DNA of 64,000 nt from Pontibacter vulgaris. Lineage in GTDB: Bacteria; Bacteroidota; Bacteroidia; Cytophagales; Hymenobacteraceae. Position 1 is the stretch's first letter. Each line of letters opens with the position of its first letter. The position numbers and the translations under genes are program-made. A model generated the notes under the pieces. That model saw nothing but the letters and a program-made list of their open reading frames with translations, ran no database searches and was not told the origin of the DNA. Of this stretch, positions 51,032 through 60,254 are shown one piece after another. The DNA is taken from assembly GCF_022758145.1 (NCBI RefSeq), contig NZ_JAJVDH010000003.1, forward strand, positions 868,001 to 932,000, given 5' to 3'.

Positions 51032-53374
51032 TTAATTCACCATTATTTCATCGGCAAACAGCCAGGTTTTCTGCCCTGCTGATGGGTATTTTGCCGGGCT
51101 AACGCCTATACTTTTAGCTTTCACTTTTACAAAGCGTGCTTTTACAGGCGCTATATCTGCTGTAACCTCGCGCTTAAGTATACCTTCTGCTGCGTCCGGG
51201 TTAACTGTTGTTATCACTTTTACGGTTTTGTAAGTAACACCGTCCGTTGATACAGCATACTCTACCTGTGCCGGCAGGAAAATACGATAGCCAATATTTT
51301 GCATAAAGGAGCTGCTAAGTCTTTTAACCGGTGTTATTTCTTTCAGATCTATTACAGCTTCCATATCTGTGCCAAGAAATCCGGTCCAGTGGCCGTCTGT
51401 CTGGTCGGTAGAGCCTCCTAAGCCATTTACCAGGGTAGCCTTGTTAGCGTAGCTTTGGTGTGCCGGGATAATCAGGTTTACCGTGCGGGTAAAAGCCTTA
51501 TGCGCATCAAAATGCTTTGTACTTACTTTCCCAACTACTTTTCCATCTGCAAAAGAGGCCGCCTTTATAACAGCCGATTGCTTCAGTACAAAAGGTTTGG
51601 TGTATAAATGCGAGGCTGTTGTCGGCTCAGTACCATCAAGGGTATAATAGATCTTCTCATCGGCTGCATCTGTCAGGAATTTCACTTCTACCGATCGGTT
51701 CAGGGTATCAACCTGCAGTTGCTGCCGTACATTAAAAGCGCTTCTGGAGTAGTTTACTCCCATCGCATCATAGCGCTTGTATTGTTGCTGCATGCGTATT
51801 TTAAAGTCCTCCCAGTTCTTCTTCTGAGCAGGTATCCAGAGTACTTCCGACAACGCCGATATGCGCGGCATGATCATATACTCAACGTGTTCTTGTGTCG
51901 GGATATACTCCGTCCAGAGGTTAGCCTGTGCGCCCAGAATATACTTCTTTTCGTCTGCTGAAAGATCTGCCGGTGTTGGCTCGAAAGAGTATACATTTTG
52001 TAAAGTGCTGTAGCCATGTATAGCAATCGGCTCCAGGTCGCGTTCGCCCTGGTAATGGTCGAAGTATAAATGCGTGCCGGGTGTCATTACCACGTAGTGT
52101 TTCTGCTTTGCTGCAGCTATACCTCCTTTTGTACCGCGCCATGACATTACGTAGGCATTCGGAGCAAGGCCACCTTCCAGTATTTCATCCCAACCGATAA
52201 TGGTTCTGCCGTTTTTGTTCACAAACTTCTCCATGCGCTGCACAAAGTAGCTCTGCAGTTCGTGCTCGTCTTTCAGGTTTTCGTTATTGATGCGGGCCTG
52301 GCATTTCGGGCATACTTTCCAGCGTGTTTTCGGAGACTCATCCCCTCCAACATGAATAATCTTGCTCGGGAACAGATCCATCACTTCGCTCAGCACACCT
52401 TCCAGGAAAGCAAAGGTCTGCTCGTTACCGGCACAGAACACATCAGGAAAAATACCCCATTTCGACTCTACTTTAAAAGGACCACCAGTGCACGAAAGTT
52501 CAGGGTAAGCCGTCAGGGCTGCCAGTGCGTGGCCGGGCATTTCAATTTCAGGTACCACGTTAATGTAACGTTCCTGCGCATACTTTACTACCTCACGAAT
52601 CTGCTCCTGGGTATAGAAACCACCGTGGCGCTCCTTTTTATAGGTCTGTGGCAGGTCCCAGTAATGGCCGATCATGGTGCTGTCGCGCCAGGCGCCAACT
52701 TCTATCAGTTTCGGATATTTTTTGATCTCGATTCGCCAGCCCTGGTCATCGGTAAGGTGCCAGTGAAAGGTGTTCATTTTGTGCATGGCCAGGTAATCGA
52801 TATACTTTTTCACGAACTCCACCGGCTGAAAATGCCGTGTTACATCCAGGTGCATACCACGCCAGTTATAACGAGGTTTGTCGGTAATTTCAAGTGCAGG
52901 TATACTTACAGTTAAGGCAGCTTTTTTAACCGGAAGCAGCTGGCGTATAGTTTGCGTACCCAGGAAAATACCGTTGGCTTTATTTGCGGCCAATGTAATG
53001 CGCTTAGGCTGTACCTGCAAAGTATAACCTTCTTCGCCCAGCGAATCCGGTGCGTTATGCAAGGTCAGGAAAATCAGGTTGGCGGCCTTTGTTTTTGGCT
53101 TCTTACTGATCACCTCCGGCTGAAAACCTGCTGTATGCTGTATATCCTTTGCCAGGCTTTGCGCTATTTTTTTGAGTTCTTCGTTTTTCGGGTCTGTATA
53201 GATTTTAGTACCTGCCGAAAGTATAAAGCTGCCCTTCTGTTCAGTCAATTTTAATGGCTGCGGTATAATGGATATTTTTTCCGGCTGATTGCTAACCTGC
53301 GCAGTTGCAGGAGTAACTGTTGTAGCACAGAAAATACAGACTAGTAGTGCGAATAACTTCGTTTTGATGTTCAT
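51032..53374 (-). CDS. Beta-N-acetylhexosaminidase, GH20, with chitobiase-type and F5/8-like C-terminal domains
   Basis: 780 residues, ATG at 53374, signal peptide to about 25 (ATAQ). GH20b N-terminal domain, then the catalytic barrel with the acid/base pair in IIHVGGDESPKTRW. WHLTDDQGWRIEI and WRGMHLDVTRHF are GH20 marks. After the barrel a FN3-associated/chitobiase C-terminal module (YYTLDGTEPTTAS) and a discoidin (F5/8 type C)-like domain follow. The secreted enzyme removes terminal GlcNAc/GalNAc from chitin or murein fragments and glycoproteins, feeding the sugar transporter and NagB. Confidence 0.9.
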   Translation of the reverse strand: MNIKTKLFALLVCIFCATTVTPATAQVSNQPEKISIIPQPLKLTEQKGSFILSAGTKIYTDPKNEELKKIAQSLAKDIQHTAGFQPEVISKKPKTKAANLIFLTLHNAPDSLGEEGYTLQVQPKRITLAANKANGIFLGTQTIRQLLPVKKAALTVSIPALEITDKPRYNWRGMHLDVTRHFQPVEFVKKYIDYLAMHKMNTFHWHLTDDQGWRIEIKKYPKLIEVGAWRDSTMIGHYWDLPQTYKKERHGGFYTQEQIREVVKYAQERYINVVPEIEMPGHALAALTAYPELSCTGGPFKVESKWGIFPDVFCAGNEQTFAFLEGVLSEVMDLFPSKIIHVGGDESPKTRWKVCPKCQARINNENLKDEHELQSYFVQRMEKFVNKNGRTIIGWDEILEGGLAPNAYVMSWRGTKGGIAAAKQKHYVVMTPGTHLYFDHYQGERDLEPIAIHGYSTLQNVYSFEPTPADLSADEKKYILGAQANLWTEYIPTQEHVEYMIMPRISALSEVLWIPAQKKNWEDFKIRMQQQYKRYDAMGVNYSRSAFNVRQQLQVDTLNRSVEVKFLTDAADEKIYYTLDGTEPTTASHLYTKPFVLKQSAVIKAASFADGKVVGKVSTKHFDAHKAFTRTVNLIIPAHQSYANKATLVNGLGGSTDQTDGHWTGFLGTDMEAVIDLKEITPVKRLSSSFMQNIGYRIFLPAQVEYAVSTDGVTYKTVKVITTVNPDAAEGILKREVTADIAPVKARFVKVKAKSIGVSPAKYPSAGQKTWLFADEIMVN

Positions 53375-53520
53375 GCCAAAGCGTTTGAAATCGGGAATGA
53401 TAGTATAAACTTTTGGTATAAATGGAGTTTTGTGGTACTCCTGCTTCTTCGTTTTATACTTGGGAAGAACCCGCCAAAGTATAAAGTATAAATTTTACCT
53501 GTGACTTTACAGATAAATAA

Positions 53521-53563
53521 AAAAGCCAACGGCAGGGCTGCTTTTACCCTACCGTTGGCTTTT
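53521..53563 (-). terminator. nagB terminator
   Basis: 17-bp stem with one mismatch (AAAAGCCAACGGCAGGG against CCCTACCGTTGGCTTTT), 9-nt loop. On the minus strand a T-rich run follows. Confidence 0.8.
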
Positions 53564-53570
53564 GCCTGTT

Positions 53571-55490
53571 TTAGAATTTCCACTTCACAAAAGCTTCCAT
53601 TGCCTCGTAGTTTGCAAGGCCCAGGTCGTCGTAGCTTTTTGCTGTTTCGCGGTTTCTTTCTTCTGCTCTTACCCAGAACTCGCGGGCATCGTCTCCCGGG
53701 AATACCGGCCTGTCTTTCTGCGACTGGTGCTTGAAGATAGCGTTACGCTTACGTTCCACTTCCTGCGGCGACAGCGGTACTGCCATCTCAATTTCGTGCG
53801 TTTCGAACTCGTGCCACGCGCCACGGTACATCCACAGCCAGCAGTCTTTGGTCCACTCTTCGGTTTTACGCAAGCGCTCCATTGCCTCCAATATAATTCT
53901 GAAGCACACAATGTGCGTACCATGCGGATCGGCAAAATCGCCGGCGGCAAAGATCTGGTGTGGCTTTACTTTTTGTAACAACTCCATTGTCAGCACCACA
54001 TCTTCTTCAGTAACAGGGTTTTTAACTGTTTTTCCTGTTTCGTAAAAAGGCAGCGCCATAAAATGAATATGATCATCTTCCAGACCGGCATAACGCGCGC
54101 CTGCGATTGCCTCGCTCTTTCTGATAAAAGCTTTCACATCACGAATCTCCTGCGTATCAAGCTGGTTAGGCTGCTTCACTTCCAGGAAAACGCGCATATC
54201 TTCGTAAATCTTTTTCAGGGTGCTGTTATCCTGGCCAATGCTTTTGTTAAAGTCGATGGCAAATTCCATGTACCGCAGCACGTCATCATCCCAGACAGCC
54301 GTATTGCCGGAGGTCTGGTAGGCAACATGCACATCGTGGCCCTGGTCTACTAAGCGGATAAACGTACCACCCATCGAGATCACATCATCATCAGGGTGCG
54401 GCGAGAAGATTATTACTCTTTTCTGAGCTGGCTCGGCGCGCTCCGGACGGTAAGAAATGCCAGAACCTGGTTTACCGCCTGGCCAGCCGGTAATAGTATG
54501 CTGCAGGTTGTTAAACACATTGATGTTGATGTCGTAAGCCGTACCTTTTTCGGTAATCAGCTGTGCCATACCGTGGCTGTTATAGTCTTCTTCTGTCAGC
54601 TTCAGGATTGGCTTTTTAACTGCACCCGATAACCAGATAACAGCTTTCTTGATCATGGCATCATCCCAGATGCAATCTTTCACCAGCCATGGCGTGTTAA
54701 AGCGTGTCAGGTCAGAAGCGGCATCCTGGTCCAGCACAAACTCCACACTATCAGACAGCTGCAGGTAAGTAGCCGGCACCTCGCTCGACATTTCTCCTTC
54801 TACCGCCTTTTTAATGATCGGAGCCTTCTTTCCGCTCCAGGCCATCAGGATAATTTCGCGGGCTTTGAAAATGGTACCAATACCCATGGTAATGGCTTTG
54901 CGCGGCACATTCTCTTTACCACCAAAGTCACGGGAGGCATCACGGCGTGTCAGGTCGTCGAGGGTTACCAGACGTGTACCGGAGTTTGGCGCTGAGCCCG
55001 GCTCGTTAAAACCGATGTGACCCGTACGGCCAATACCCAGAACCTGCAGATCCAACCCACCCAGCGATTCTATTTTTTGCTCATAGTTCAGGCAGAATTC
55101 ATGAATCGCCTCCAGTGGCAGCGTACCGTCAGGAATATTGATGTTGTCTTTTTCAATATCGATGTGATGGAAGAGGTTTTCGTTCATGAACGTTACATAG
55201 CTCTGCGCTGCCGTTGGCTGCATCGGGTAGTACTCGTCCAGGTTAAAGGTGATTACATTTTTGAAGCTTAACCCCTCTTCGCGGTGCATGCGCACCAGTT
55301 CTGCATAAACCTGCACCGGAGTAGCACCGGTTGCAAGCCCCAGAACTGCGTTCTCTCCTTTTTGCTGCTTTGCTCTGATCAGGTCTGCTATACGCTGCGC
55401 TACTTTTACTGAGGCTATATATTGGTCAGGGAATACCGAAACAGGAAGCTTTTCAAAACGGGTCTCTTCTAAAAGATTTAATCGGGCCAT
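53571..55490 (-). CDS. nagB: Glucosamine-6-phosphate deaminase fused to a PIG-L deacetylase-like domain
   Basis: 639 residues, ATG at 55490. Residues about 1-265 are NagB: GLATGATPVQVY (phosphate loop), NLDEYYPM (catalytic Asp), GIGRTGHIGFNEPGS and the ring-opening His. Residues about 340-600 are PIG-L/LmbE: FSPHPDDDVISMGG is the zinc site, and DPHGTHIVCF a second ligand segment. Such NagB-PIG-L fusions are typical of Bacteroidota. NagB converts GlcN-6-P to fructose-6-P; the attached domain could remove the acetyl group first, replacing NagA (inference). No nagA is nearby. Confidence 0.92.
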   Translation of the reverse strand: MARLNLLEETRFEKLPVSVFPDQYIASVKVAQRIADLIRAKQQKGENAVLGLATGATPVQVYAELVRMHREEGLSFKNVITFNLDEYYPMQPTAAQSYVTFMNENLFHHIDIEKDNINIPDGTLPLEAIHEFCLNYEQKIESLGGLDLQVLGIGRTGHIGFNEPGSAPNSGTRLVTLDDLTRRDASRDFGGKENVPRKAITMGIGTIFKAREIILMAWSGKKAPIIKKAVEGEMSSEVPATYLQLSDSVEFVLDQDAASDLTRFNTPWLVKDCIWDDAMIKKAVIWLSGAVKKPILKLTEEDYNSHGMAQLITEKGTAYDININVFNNLQHTITGWPGGKPGSGISYRPERAEPAQKRVIIFSPHPDDDVISMGGTFIRLVDQGHDVHVAYQTSGNTAVWDDDVLRYMEFAIDFNKSIGQDNSTLKKIYEDMRVFLEVKQPNQLDTQEIRDVKAFIRKSEAIAGARYAGLEDDHIHFMALPFYETGKTVKNPVTEEDVVLTMELLQKVKPHQIFAAGDFADPHGTHIVCFRIILEAMERLRKTEEWTKDCWLWMYRGAWHEFETHEIEMAVPLSPQEVERKRNAIFKHQSQKDRPVFPGDDAREFWVRAEERNRETAKSYDDLGLANYEAMEAFVKWKF

Positions 55491-55547
55491 AGTTTAAAAT
55501 GGTAGTATACTTGTGTTAAAAGAAAATTTCAATCTATAAAATACTTA

Positions 55548-56729
55548 TTATTCATAAAGGGACGATTGGCGCAGGTCAAGCAGGGTTGCCTGCGGCGAAA
55601 TGCGTTTTGCCCTTAAAAAGCGTTTAAATTCGGAGGCATCATAGTTAGGCGCTTCCGGGTTCATGCTGTTAATTTTTACTTTTCCGGCAGAGTGTATAAA
55701 CTCCTGATTGCCGCCAATCCACATGCCTACGTGCACTACACGCTCCGGCTTATCGGCTTGTGCCGGTACGCCAAAGAAAAGAAGATCGCCGGGTTGCATA
55801 TTTTGCCAACCCTGCTCTGTATTCACAAGCTCGCCTAAATGTATCTGCTGCGAGGCATCGCGCGGAAGAACCAGGCCATTCATAAAGTATACCGTTTTAG
55901 TAAACCCGCTGCAGTCTACACCTTTAAAAGATGTACCACCCCACAAGTATGGCACACCAAGCATGCGCTTGCTGGTAAGTACCAGGTTATCGGTGGTAGG
56001 CTGGCGGCTGGCTGCCCAGTCTTTGTAATTTACAGCTTCGTTAGCCTGCACATAACCAGAGCGGCCATCAGGTAACTCTACATGATAAAAACCTTTTACC
56101 TGGCCTTTTAAAAGCAGCACATCGCCATAAACCATGTCAGAGATGGTAGCTCCCTGGGCATCTGTTGTAGCATAGGCAAAGCCATAAGGGTGTGTATACA
56201 GGAGTTTTTTAGGCTGCTTCCATTTTTCGAACCGAGCTTCATCCATCAGGGTAATACCGCCGGCATCAACCCAAGCAATGTACTGGTCAGGAGTCTGCAC
56301 GAGGTACCAGCCACCATCTTTTTTCAAAACATGCAAAGGCGTGCCCATTGTAGCCTGTGTTGCCAGTTCTGCCGCATGCTTCGGCTGCGACCGTATATTT
56401 GCCACCGAAATAGAAACTACAGCCCAATGTTTGCCTTCCAGCTCAGCCTCCGGAAGTACCTTTATACTATCCTGGAAAGAAATAGCAGCAGCATTAAGCT
56501 TTTCTAAAAGAGCGGCTTTTGCCTCAGGCATGTTTGTTTCTCCGGTAAGTGTAGTTCCGTTAAGCTCTACCTGAAACAGGGCTGTACGCTTATCCGGAGC
56601 ATATTGCTGGCGAACAGCATCGATGTGAGATTGTGCCATAGCAGTTTTTGAAACAGTATCTGAAGTAGTTTTTGTAATTGTGCAGGATGCCAGAATGGCG
56701 AATAAAAACACTAAAGGAAAATTTCTCAT
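55548..56729 (-). CDS. C40 (NlpC/P60) peptidase lipoprotein with SH3-like domains
   Basis: 393 residues from the ATG at 56729, lipobox LASC at about 13-16 (longer frames exist without a signal). Two SH3b-type regions (about 105-165 and 185-245; PDGRSGYVQANEAVN), then an NlpC/P60 domain with the nucleophile in GVDCSGF, His in VVHVGMWIGG, and a third residue in HSAG. Related to gamma-D-glutamyl-L-diamino-acid endopeptidases (YkfC, dipeptidyl-peptidase VI), which cleave murein peptides. It fits the muropeptide genes upstream on the same strand. Confidence 0.87.
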   Translation of the reverse strand: MRNFPLVFLFAILASCTITKTTSDTVSKTAMAQSHIDAVRQQYAPDKRTALFQVELNGTTLTGETNMPEAKAALLEKLNAAAISFQDSIKVLPEAELEGKHWAVVSISVANIRSQPKHAAELATQATMGTPLHVLKKDGGWYLVQTPDQYIAWVDAGGITLMDEARFEKWKQPKKLLYTHPYGFAYATTDAQGATISDMVYGDVLLLKGQVKGFYHVELPDGRSGYVQANEAVNYKDWAASRQPTTDNLVLTSKRMLGVPYLWGGTSFKGVDCSGFTKTVYFMNGLVLPRDASQQIHLGELVNTEQGWQNMQPGDLLFFGVPAQADKPERVVHVGMWIGGNQEFIHSAGKVKINSMNPEAPNYDASEFKRFLRAKRISPQATLLDLRQSSLYE

Positions 56730-56819
56730 TTTAAAGAAGTATAAACTATAGTTCTGAAAGCCAATTGTCGGTTTATAACCTGACACATAATACTTGAAAG
56801 TTTCTTTAAATTATACTTA

Positions 56820-58079
56820 TCAGGGTGCTACATACTGCATCATGATGGCAGACAAATAACCGCCGTAAGTACCTAAAGCATAACCAAATATAGCCAGCAA
56901 CACACCCACAGGCGCTAAAGCCGGATGAAAAGCACTTGCAACAATTGGCGCTGATGCCGCCCCGCCCACATTAGCCTGGCTACCAACAGCCAAGAAGAAG
57001 AAAGGTGCTTTTGTTAATTTACCAACTATAAGCAACAGCAACATATGAATGCTGATCCAGATGAGGCCTACTAAAAACAGACCAGGCTGGCTTACAACAG
57101 CTGTAATATCCATCTGCATACCTATGGTTGCCACCATAATGTAAATAAATACACTCCCAATACGGGTGGCGCCTACTCCTTCCAGCTCACGCGCTTTTGT
57201 AAAAGACAGCAGCATGCCAAATGCGGTTGCCAGCACCACTATCCAGAAAAAGCCGGAGGTAAGACTGAATTTTTCGAGGTAAGGGGCATGCACCTCAATC
57301 CAGGGCGCAATCAGGTCGGCAAAAAAATGAGAGATGCCGGTAATACCTAAACCTATACCTATTATCATCATGGTATCGGTCATAGTTGGTATCTGCATAA
57401 TGCTGAGCCTGTACTTCTCTACCTTTTCTTTCAGGTCGTCTACACTAGAACTATCAGCTTTAAAAAATCTATCGATCTTTTCTGTTATGCCGGTGCCATA
57501 CAAGAGAACAGCCATCCAGATGTTGGCTACAATTACATCTACTGCTATCACAGCAGAAAACAAATTAGAGCTTGGCTTAAATAACTCGAACATGGCCAGC
57601 TGGTTTGCTCCTCCCCCTATCCAGCTACCCCCAATTGTTGAAAGCCCGCGCCATACGGCATCAGGCCCCTGCCCTCCCACTATTTCGGGTGCGAAAGATG
57701 ACACAATAAGTATAGCCAACGGGCCTCCGATCATGATACCGACAGTACCGGTAATAAACATAAGCCCTGCCTGCCTGCGCAGTTTCCATATTTCTTTCAG
57801 ATCAAGGCTGATGGTGAACAGCACTAAACTTGCAGGTAACAAATAACGGGACGCCATCTGATACAACCCTGATTGCTCGCCCGAAATAATGCCAAAGGAA
57901 TTAAGTAAGCTGGGAATAAGGTAACACAGCAACACCGAAGGCACTACCGAATAAAATTTCTTAAAAATGGGCCGTTTGCTGGCTGACGTTTTGAATACAG
58001 TGGCCAAAATAATAACCAGTATACCCAGCACAACGGCATCATTGGTAATTAAAGGTACTTGAGTAGCGGATTGCTCCAT
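56820..58079 (-). CDS. DUF819 family membrane carrier
   Basis: 419 residues, ATG at 58079, about eleven membrane segments and no signal peptide. DUF819 (YjcL-like) marks are GGSWIGGGANQLAMFE and VGSQANVGGAASAPIVA, related to the sodium/glutamate symporter fold. In its place between the epimerase/PLP-enzyme genes and the C40 peptidase, it may carry a murein-derived amino acid or dipeptide. That function is inferred; the family has no settled substrate. Confidence 0.83.
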   Translation of the reverse strand: MEQSATQVPLITNDAVVLGILVIILATVFKTSASKRPIFKKFYSVVPSVLLCYLIPSLLNSFGIISGEQSGLYQMASRYLLPASLVLFTISLDLKEIWKLRRQAGLMFITGTVGIMIGGPLAILIVSSFAPEIVGGQGPDAVWRGLSTIGGSWIGGGANQLAMFELFKPSSNLFSAVIAVDVIVANIWMAVLLYGTGITEKIDRFFKADSSSVDDLKEKVEKYRLSIMQIPTMTDTMMIIGIGLGITGISHFFADLIAPWIEVHAPYLEKFSLTSGFFWIVVLATAFGMLLSFTKARELEGVGATRIGSVFIYIMVATIGMQMDITAVVSQPGLFLVGLIWISIHMLLLLIVGKLTKAPFFFLAVGSQANVGGAASAPIVASAFHPALAPVGVLLAIFGYALGTYGGYLSAIMMQYVAP

Positions 58080-58152
58080 ATCGGGGGGCTAAAAGTCTAT
58101 TTTAATTGTAAAGGTTAAATGTTCGTTTTCATAGTTTCAGTGGCTTTCCGCA

Positions 58153-59235
58153 TTAAAAGGATTCTGCTTCAAGGTGGTTAATTATACTTGCTACGCGGTC
58201 TACATCATCGGTTGTATGCAGGCTGCTAAGTATAACCCGCGTAATGGGCTCATCTGCCGGAGTTGGGTACCGGAAGCTCGATATCAGGACCTTATGCTGC
58301 AATAAAAAAGGGCAGAGCTCCTGATTCTGGGTATAAAAGACAGGGTACTGATCAAAAAAGTTGAACAGCTCCGGCCGGGCCAGTTGTTGCCTGAACTGCT
58401 TGATATTGGAAAACAACTTTTGCCTTGCTTCTGCAAACACGTTCTCAGACTTCAAAAAAGCATACAAGTAGGCAGGTATGGCCGGCGATGCCCCGCCAAA
58501 CTGAGGCGAAACCCTGAGCTTATCAATTAGCTGTTTATCGCCAAGTATAACGCCTGCCGGCACGCCAAAAGCTTTTCCTAAAGAGCCTACCACCAGAACG
58601 CGTACTCCGGGCAGCTGCTTTTTTAATTCCTGAAATATTCCGGCACCATCTTTTCCTGTTACCCCAAACCCATGCGAATCATCTACAACAAGGGTAATTT
58701 TTTTATTCTGTGGCAAACCAGCTACCCAGCCAAACGAGTATTGCTGCGCTTTCAGGGGGTCGATGGAGTTACATACTATGATTACCTCTTCGCTTGTAGC
58801 AGCCTGCACCTCCTGCTCCGCTTGCTTAACCCAGTCTTCATACTTAAGGTTTGCTGAGGTTGTGTTTGCTTTGCTGTGCCAGATAGCCGGATGGGCGCCA
58901 GGCGCATATATAAAGTGCCCGCTGCCCTGCAATGCCTGTACCAGGGTTTGCCCGGCCAGGTACCCCGACGACATGGTAAGTACAGCTTCGGCGCCGGTAT
59001 AAGCTGCCAGGTAGTTTTCTGCCTCCTCGAATACCTCCAACTGCAAATTTGAATTGCGGGAGCTGGCGTAGTTGGTACCGTAGCGGTTCATGCCTTCTAC
59101 CACGTACGCCTGAAACGCGCGGTTACGTGGAATGCCCAGGTAAGAAGCACCACTGAAAAAAAGGTACTCCTCACCTTCTACCTGGAGGGTACGCCCCGGC
59201 ATCTCGTTTACATGTACTGGCGCAGCGTCAAACAT
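58153..59235 (-). CDS. Alpha-oxoamine synthase-like PLP enzyme (BioF/KBL-like)
   Basis: 360 residues, ATG at 59235, overlapping the epimerase stop by one base. Aminotransferase fold type I: VDDSHGFGVTGKDGAG (Asp for the PLP pyridine nitrogen and the His stacking on it) and the PLP-Lys in GSLGKAFGVPAG. This resembles 8-amino-7-oxononanoate synthase and 2-amino-3-ketobutyrate CoA ligase, but it is shorter and has no bio genes around. The tight coupling with a dipeptide epimerase suggests use of a muropeptide-derived amino acid; this is inferred. Confidence 0.84.
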   Translation of the reverse strand: MFDAAPVHVNEMPGRTLQVEGEEYLFFSGASYLGIPRNRAFQAYVVEGMNRYGTNYASSRNSNLQLEVFEEAENYLAAYTGAEAVLTMSSGYLAGQTLVQALQGSGHFIYAPGAHPAIWHSKANTTSANLKYEDWVKQAEQEVQAATSEEVIIVCNSIDPLKAQQYSFGWVAGLPQNKKITLVVDDSHGFGVTGKDGAGIFQELKKQLPGVRVLVVGSLGKAFGVPAGVILGDKQLIDKLRVSPQFGGASPAIPAYLYAFLKSENVFAEARQKLFSNIKQFRQQLARPELFNFFDQYPVFYTQNQELCPFLLQHKVLISSFRYPTPADEPITRVILSSLHTTDDVDRVASIINHLEAESF

Positions 59236-60251
59236 TAGCCTAGCAGGGTTGTTCCTGTTCCGTTAAGTTCACTGTAGCTGACCTTACCATATTCAATGGT
59301 AACGCCTTTGGCAATATCTTCGCGGAGCAGTAATGCGCCATCCATATCTACATAATCCAGGAGCGGTAATAACTGGGCGATGGCCGAAATACCTATACTT
59401 GACTCGGTCATACAACCCACCATAACTTTCATGCCCAGGCTTTTGGCTTCGGCTATCATTCTGCGGGCAGGTGTAAGGCCTCCGCATTTTACCAGCTTAA
59501 TATTTACACCATGAAAATGCCCGTGGCATTTGGCAACATCCTGTTCGGTAATACAGCTTTCATCGGCAATAAGCGGCAACACAGACTGTTCGTATACTTT
59601 CTTCATACCTTCCATGTCATCTGCCTTCATGGGCTGCTCTATAAACTCTACACCAAGTGGTTTCAGCTGGCGTGAATTTTCTATAGTTTCTTCCACACCC
59701 CAGGCACAGTTTGCATCTACACGAAATACTGCATCGGTGTGTTTGCGCAGCTCCTTAACTATAGCCACATCGTTGGGGGTACCCAGCTTTATCTTATAAA
59801 TCGGCCACGGGCACTCCTTTAGCTTTTTCACCATGTTCTCTATCGTATCAATGCCGATAGTATAATCTGTCAAAGGTGTACTGTCGGCGTTAAGCCCCCA
59901 CATCTGGTATAAAGGTTTGCCGTGTATCTTGCCGAACAGGTCGTTAGCGGCCATGTCCAAGGCGCAAAGCGCGAAAGGATTATCGACAAGCAATGGCTGC
60001 ATTTTAGCCCAGAACGCTTCGGTACTGGTTAACTCAGCTGACTCAATCTGCTCCCTGATATTTTCGAGGGCATCGGTCATACTTTCGATGGTGAAACCAT
60101 AATACGGGTTGCTGGTAGCTTCGCCGTAGCCTTTATGCTCCCCATGCTGTAATTCTACAATCAGGGTTGGTTGTATATCGCGCGAGTCATAAGCTATGGT
60201 AAACGTGTGCTTCAGAGGCAGGTCGAAAGAACGGATGGTGAGTTTCAGCAT
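59235..60251 (-). CDS. Dipeptide epimerase (L-Ala-D/L-Glu epimerase-like)
   Basis: 338 residues, ATG at 60251. Enolase-superfamily muconate-lactonizing branch. Catalytic Lys pair in YKIKLG (KxK), metal ligands in VDANCAW, EQPM and ADES, and the second-base Lys in INIKLVKCGG. The residues are those of the L-Ala-D/L-Glu epimerases (YcjG, YkfB), which convert the murein dipeptide L-Ala-D-Glu to a degradable form. Operon position between PBP4-type and PLP genes supports a role in murein peptide recycling. Confidence 0.9.
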   Translation of the reverse strand: MLKLTIRSFDLPLKHTFTIAYDSRDIQPTLIVELQHGEHKGYGEATSNPYYGFTIESMTDALENIREQIESAELTSTEAFWAKMQPLLVDNPFALCALDMAANDLFGKIHGKPLYQMWGLNADSTPLTDYTIGIDTIENMVKKLKECPWPIYKIKLGTPNDVAIVKELRKHTDAVFRVDANCAWGVEETIENSRQLKPLGVEFIEQPMKADDMEGMKKVYEQSVLPLIADESCITEQDVAKCHGHFHGVNIKLVKCGGLTPARRMIAEAKSLGMKVMVGCMTESSIGISAIAQLLPLLDYVDMDGALLLREDIAKGVTIEYGKVSYSELNGTGTTLLG

Positions 60252-60254
60252 AGT

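Noticed and set aside
52262..52915. 217-codon frame opposite the GH20 gene
   Set aside because: Fully inside and antisense to a clear hexosaminidase; composition is that of a reverse-complement frame.
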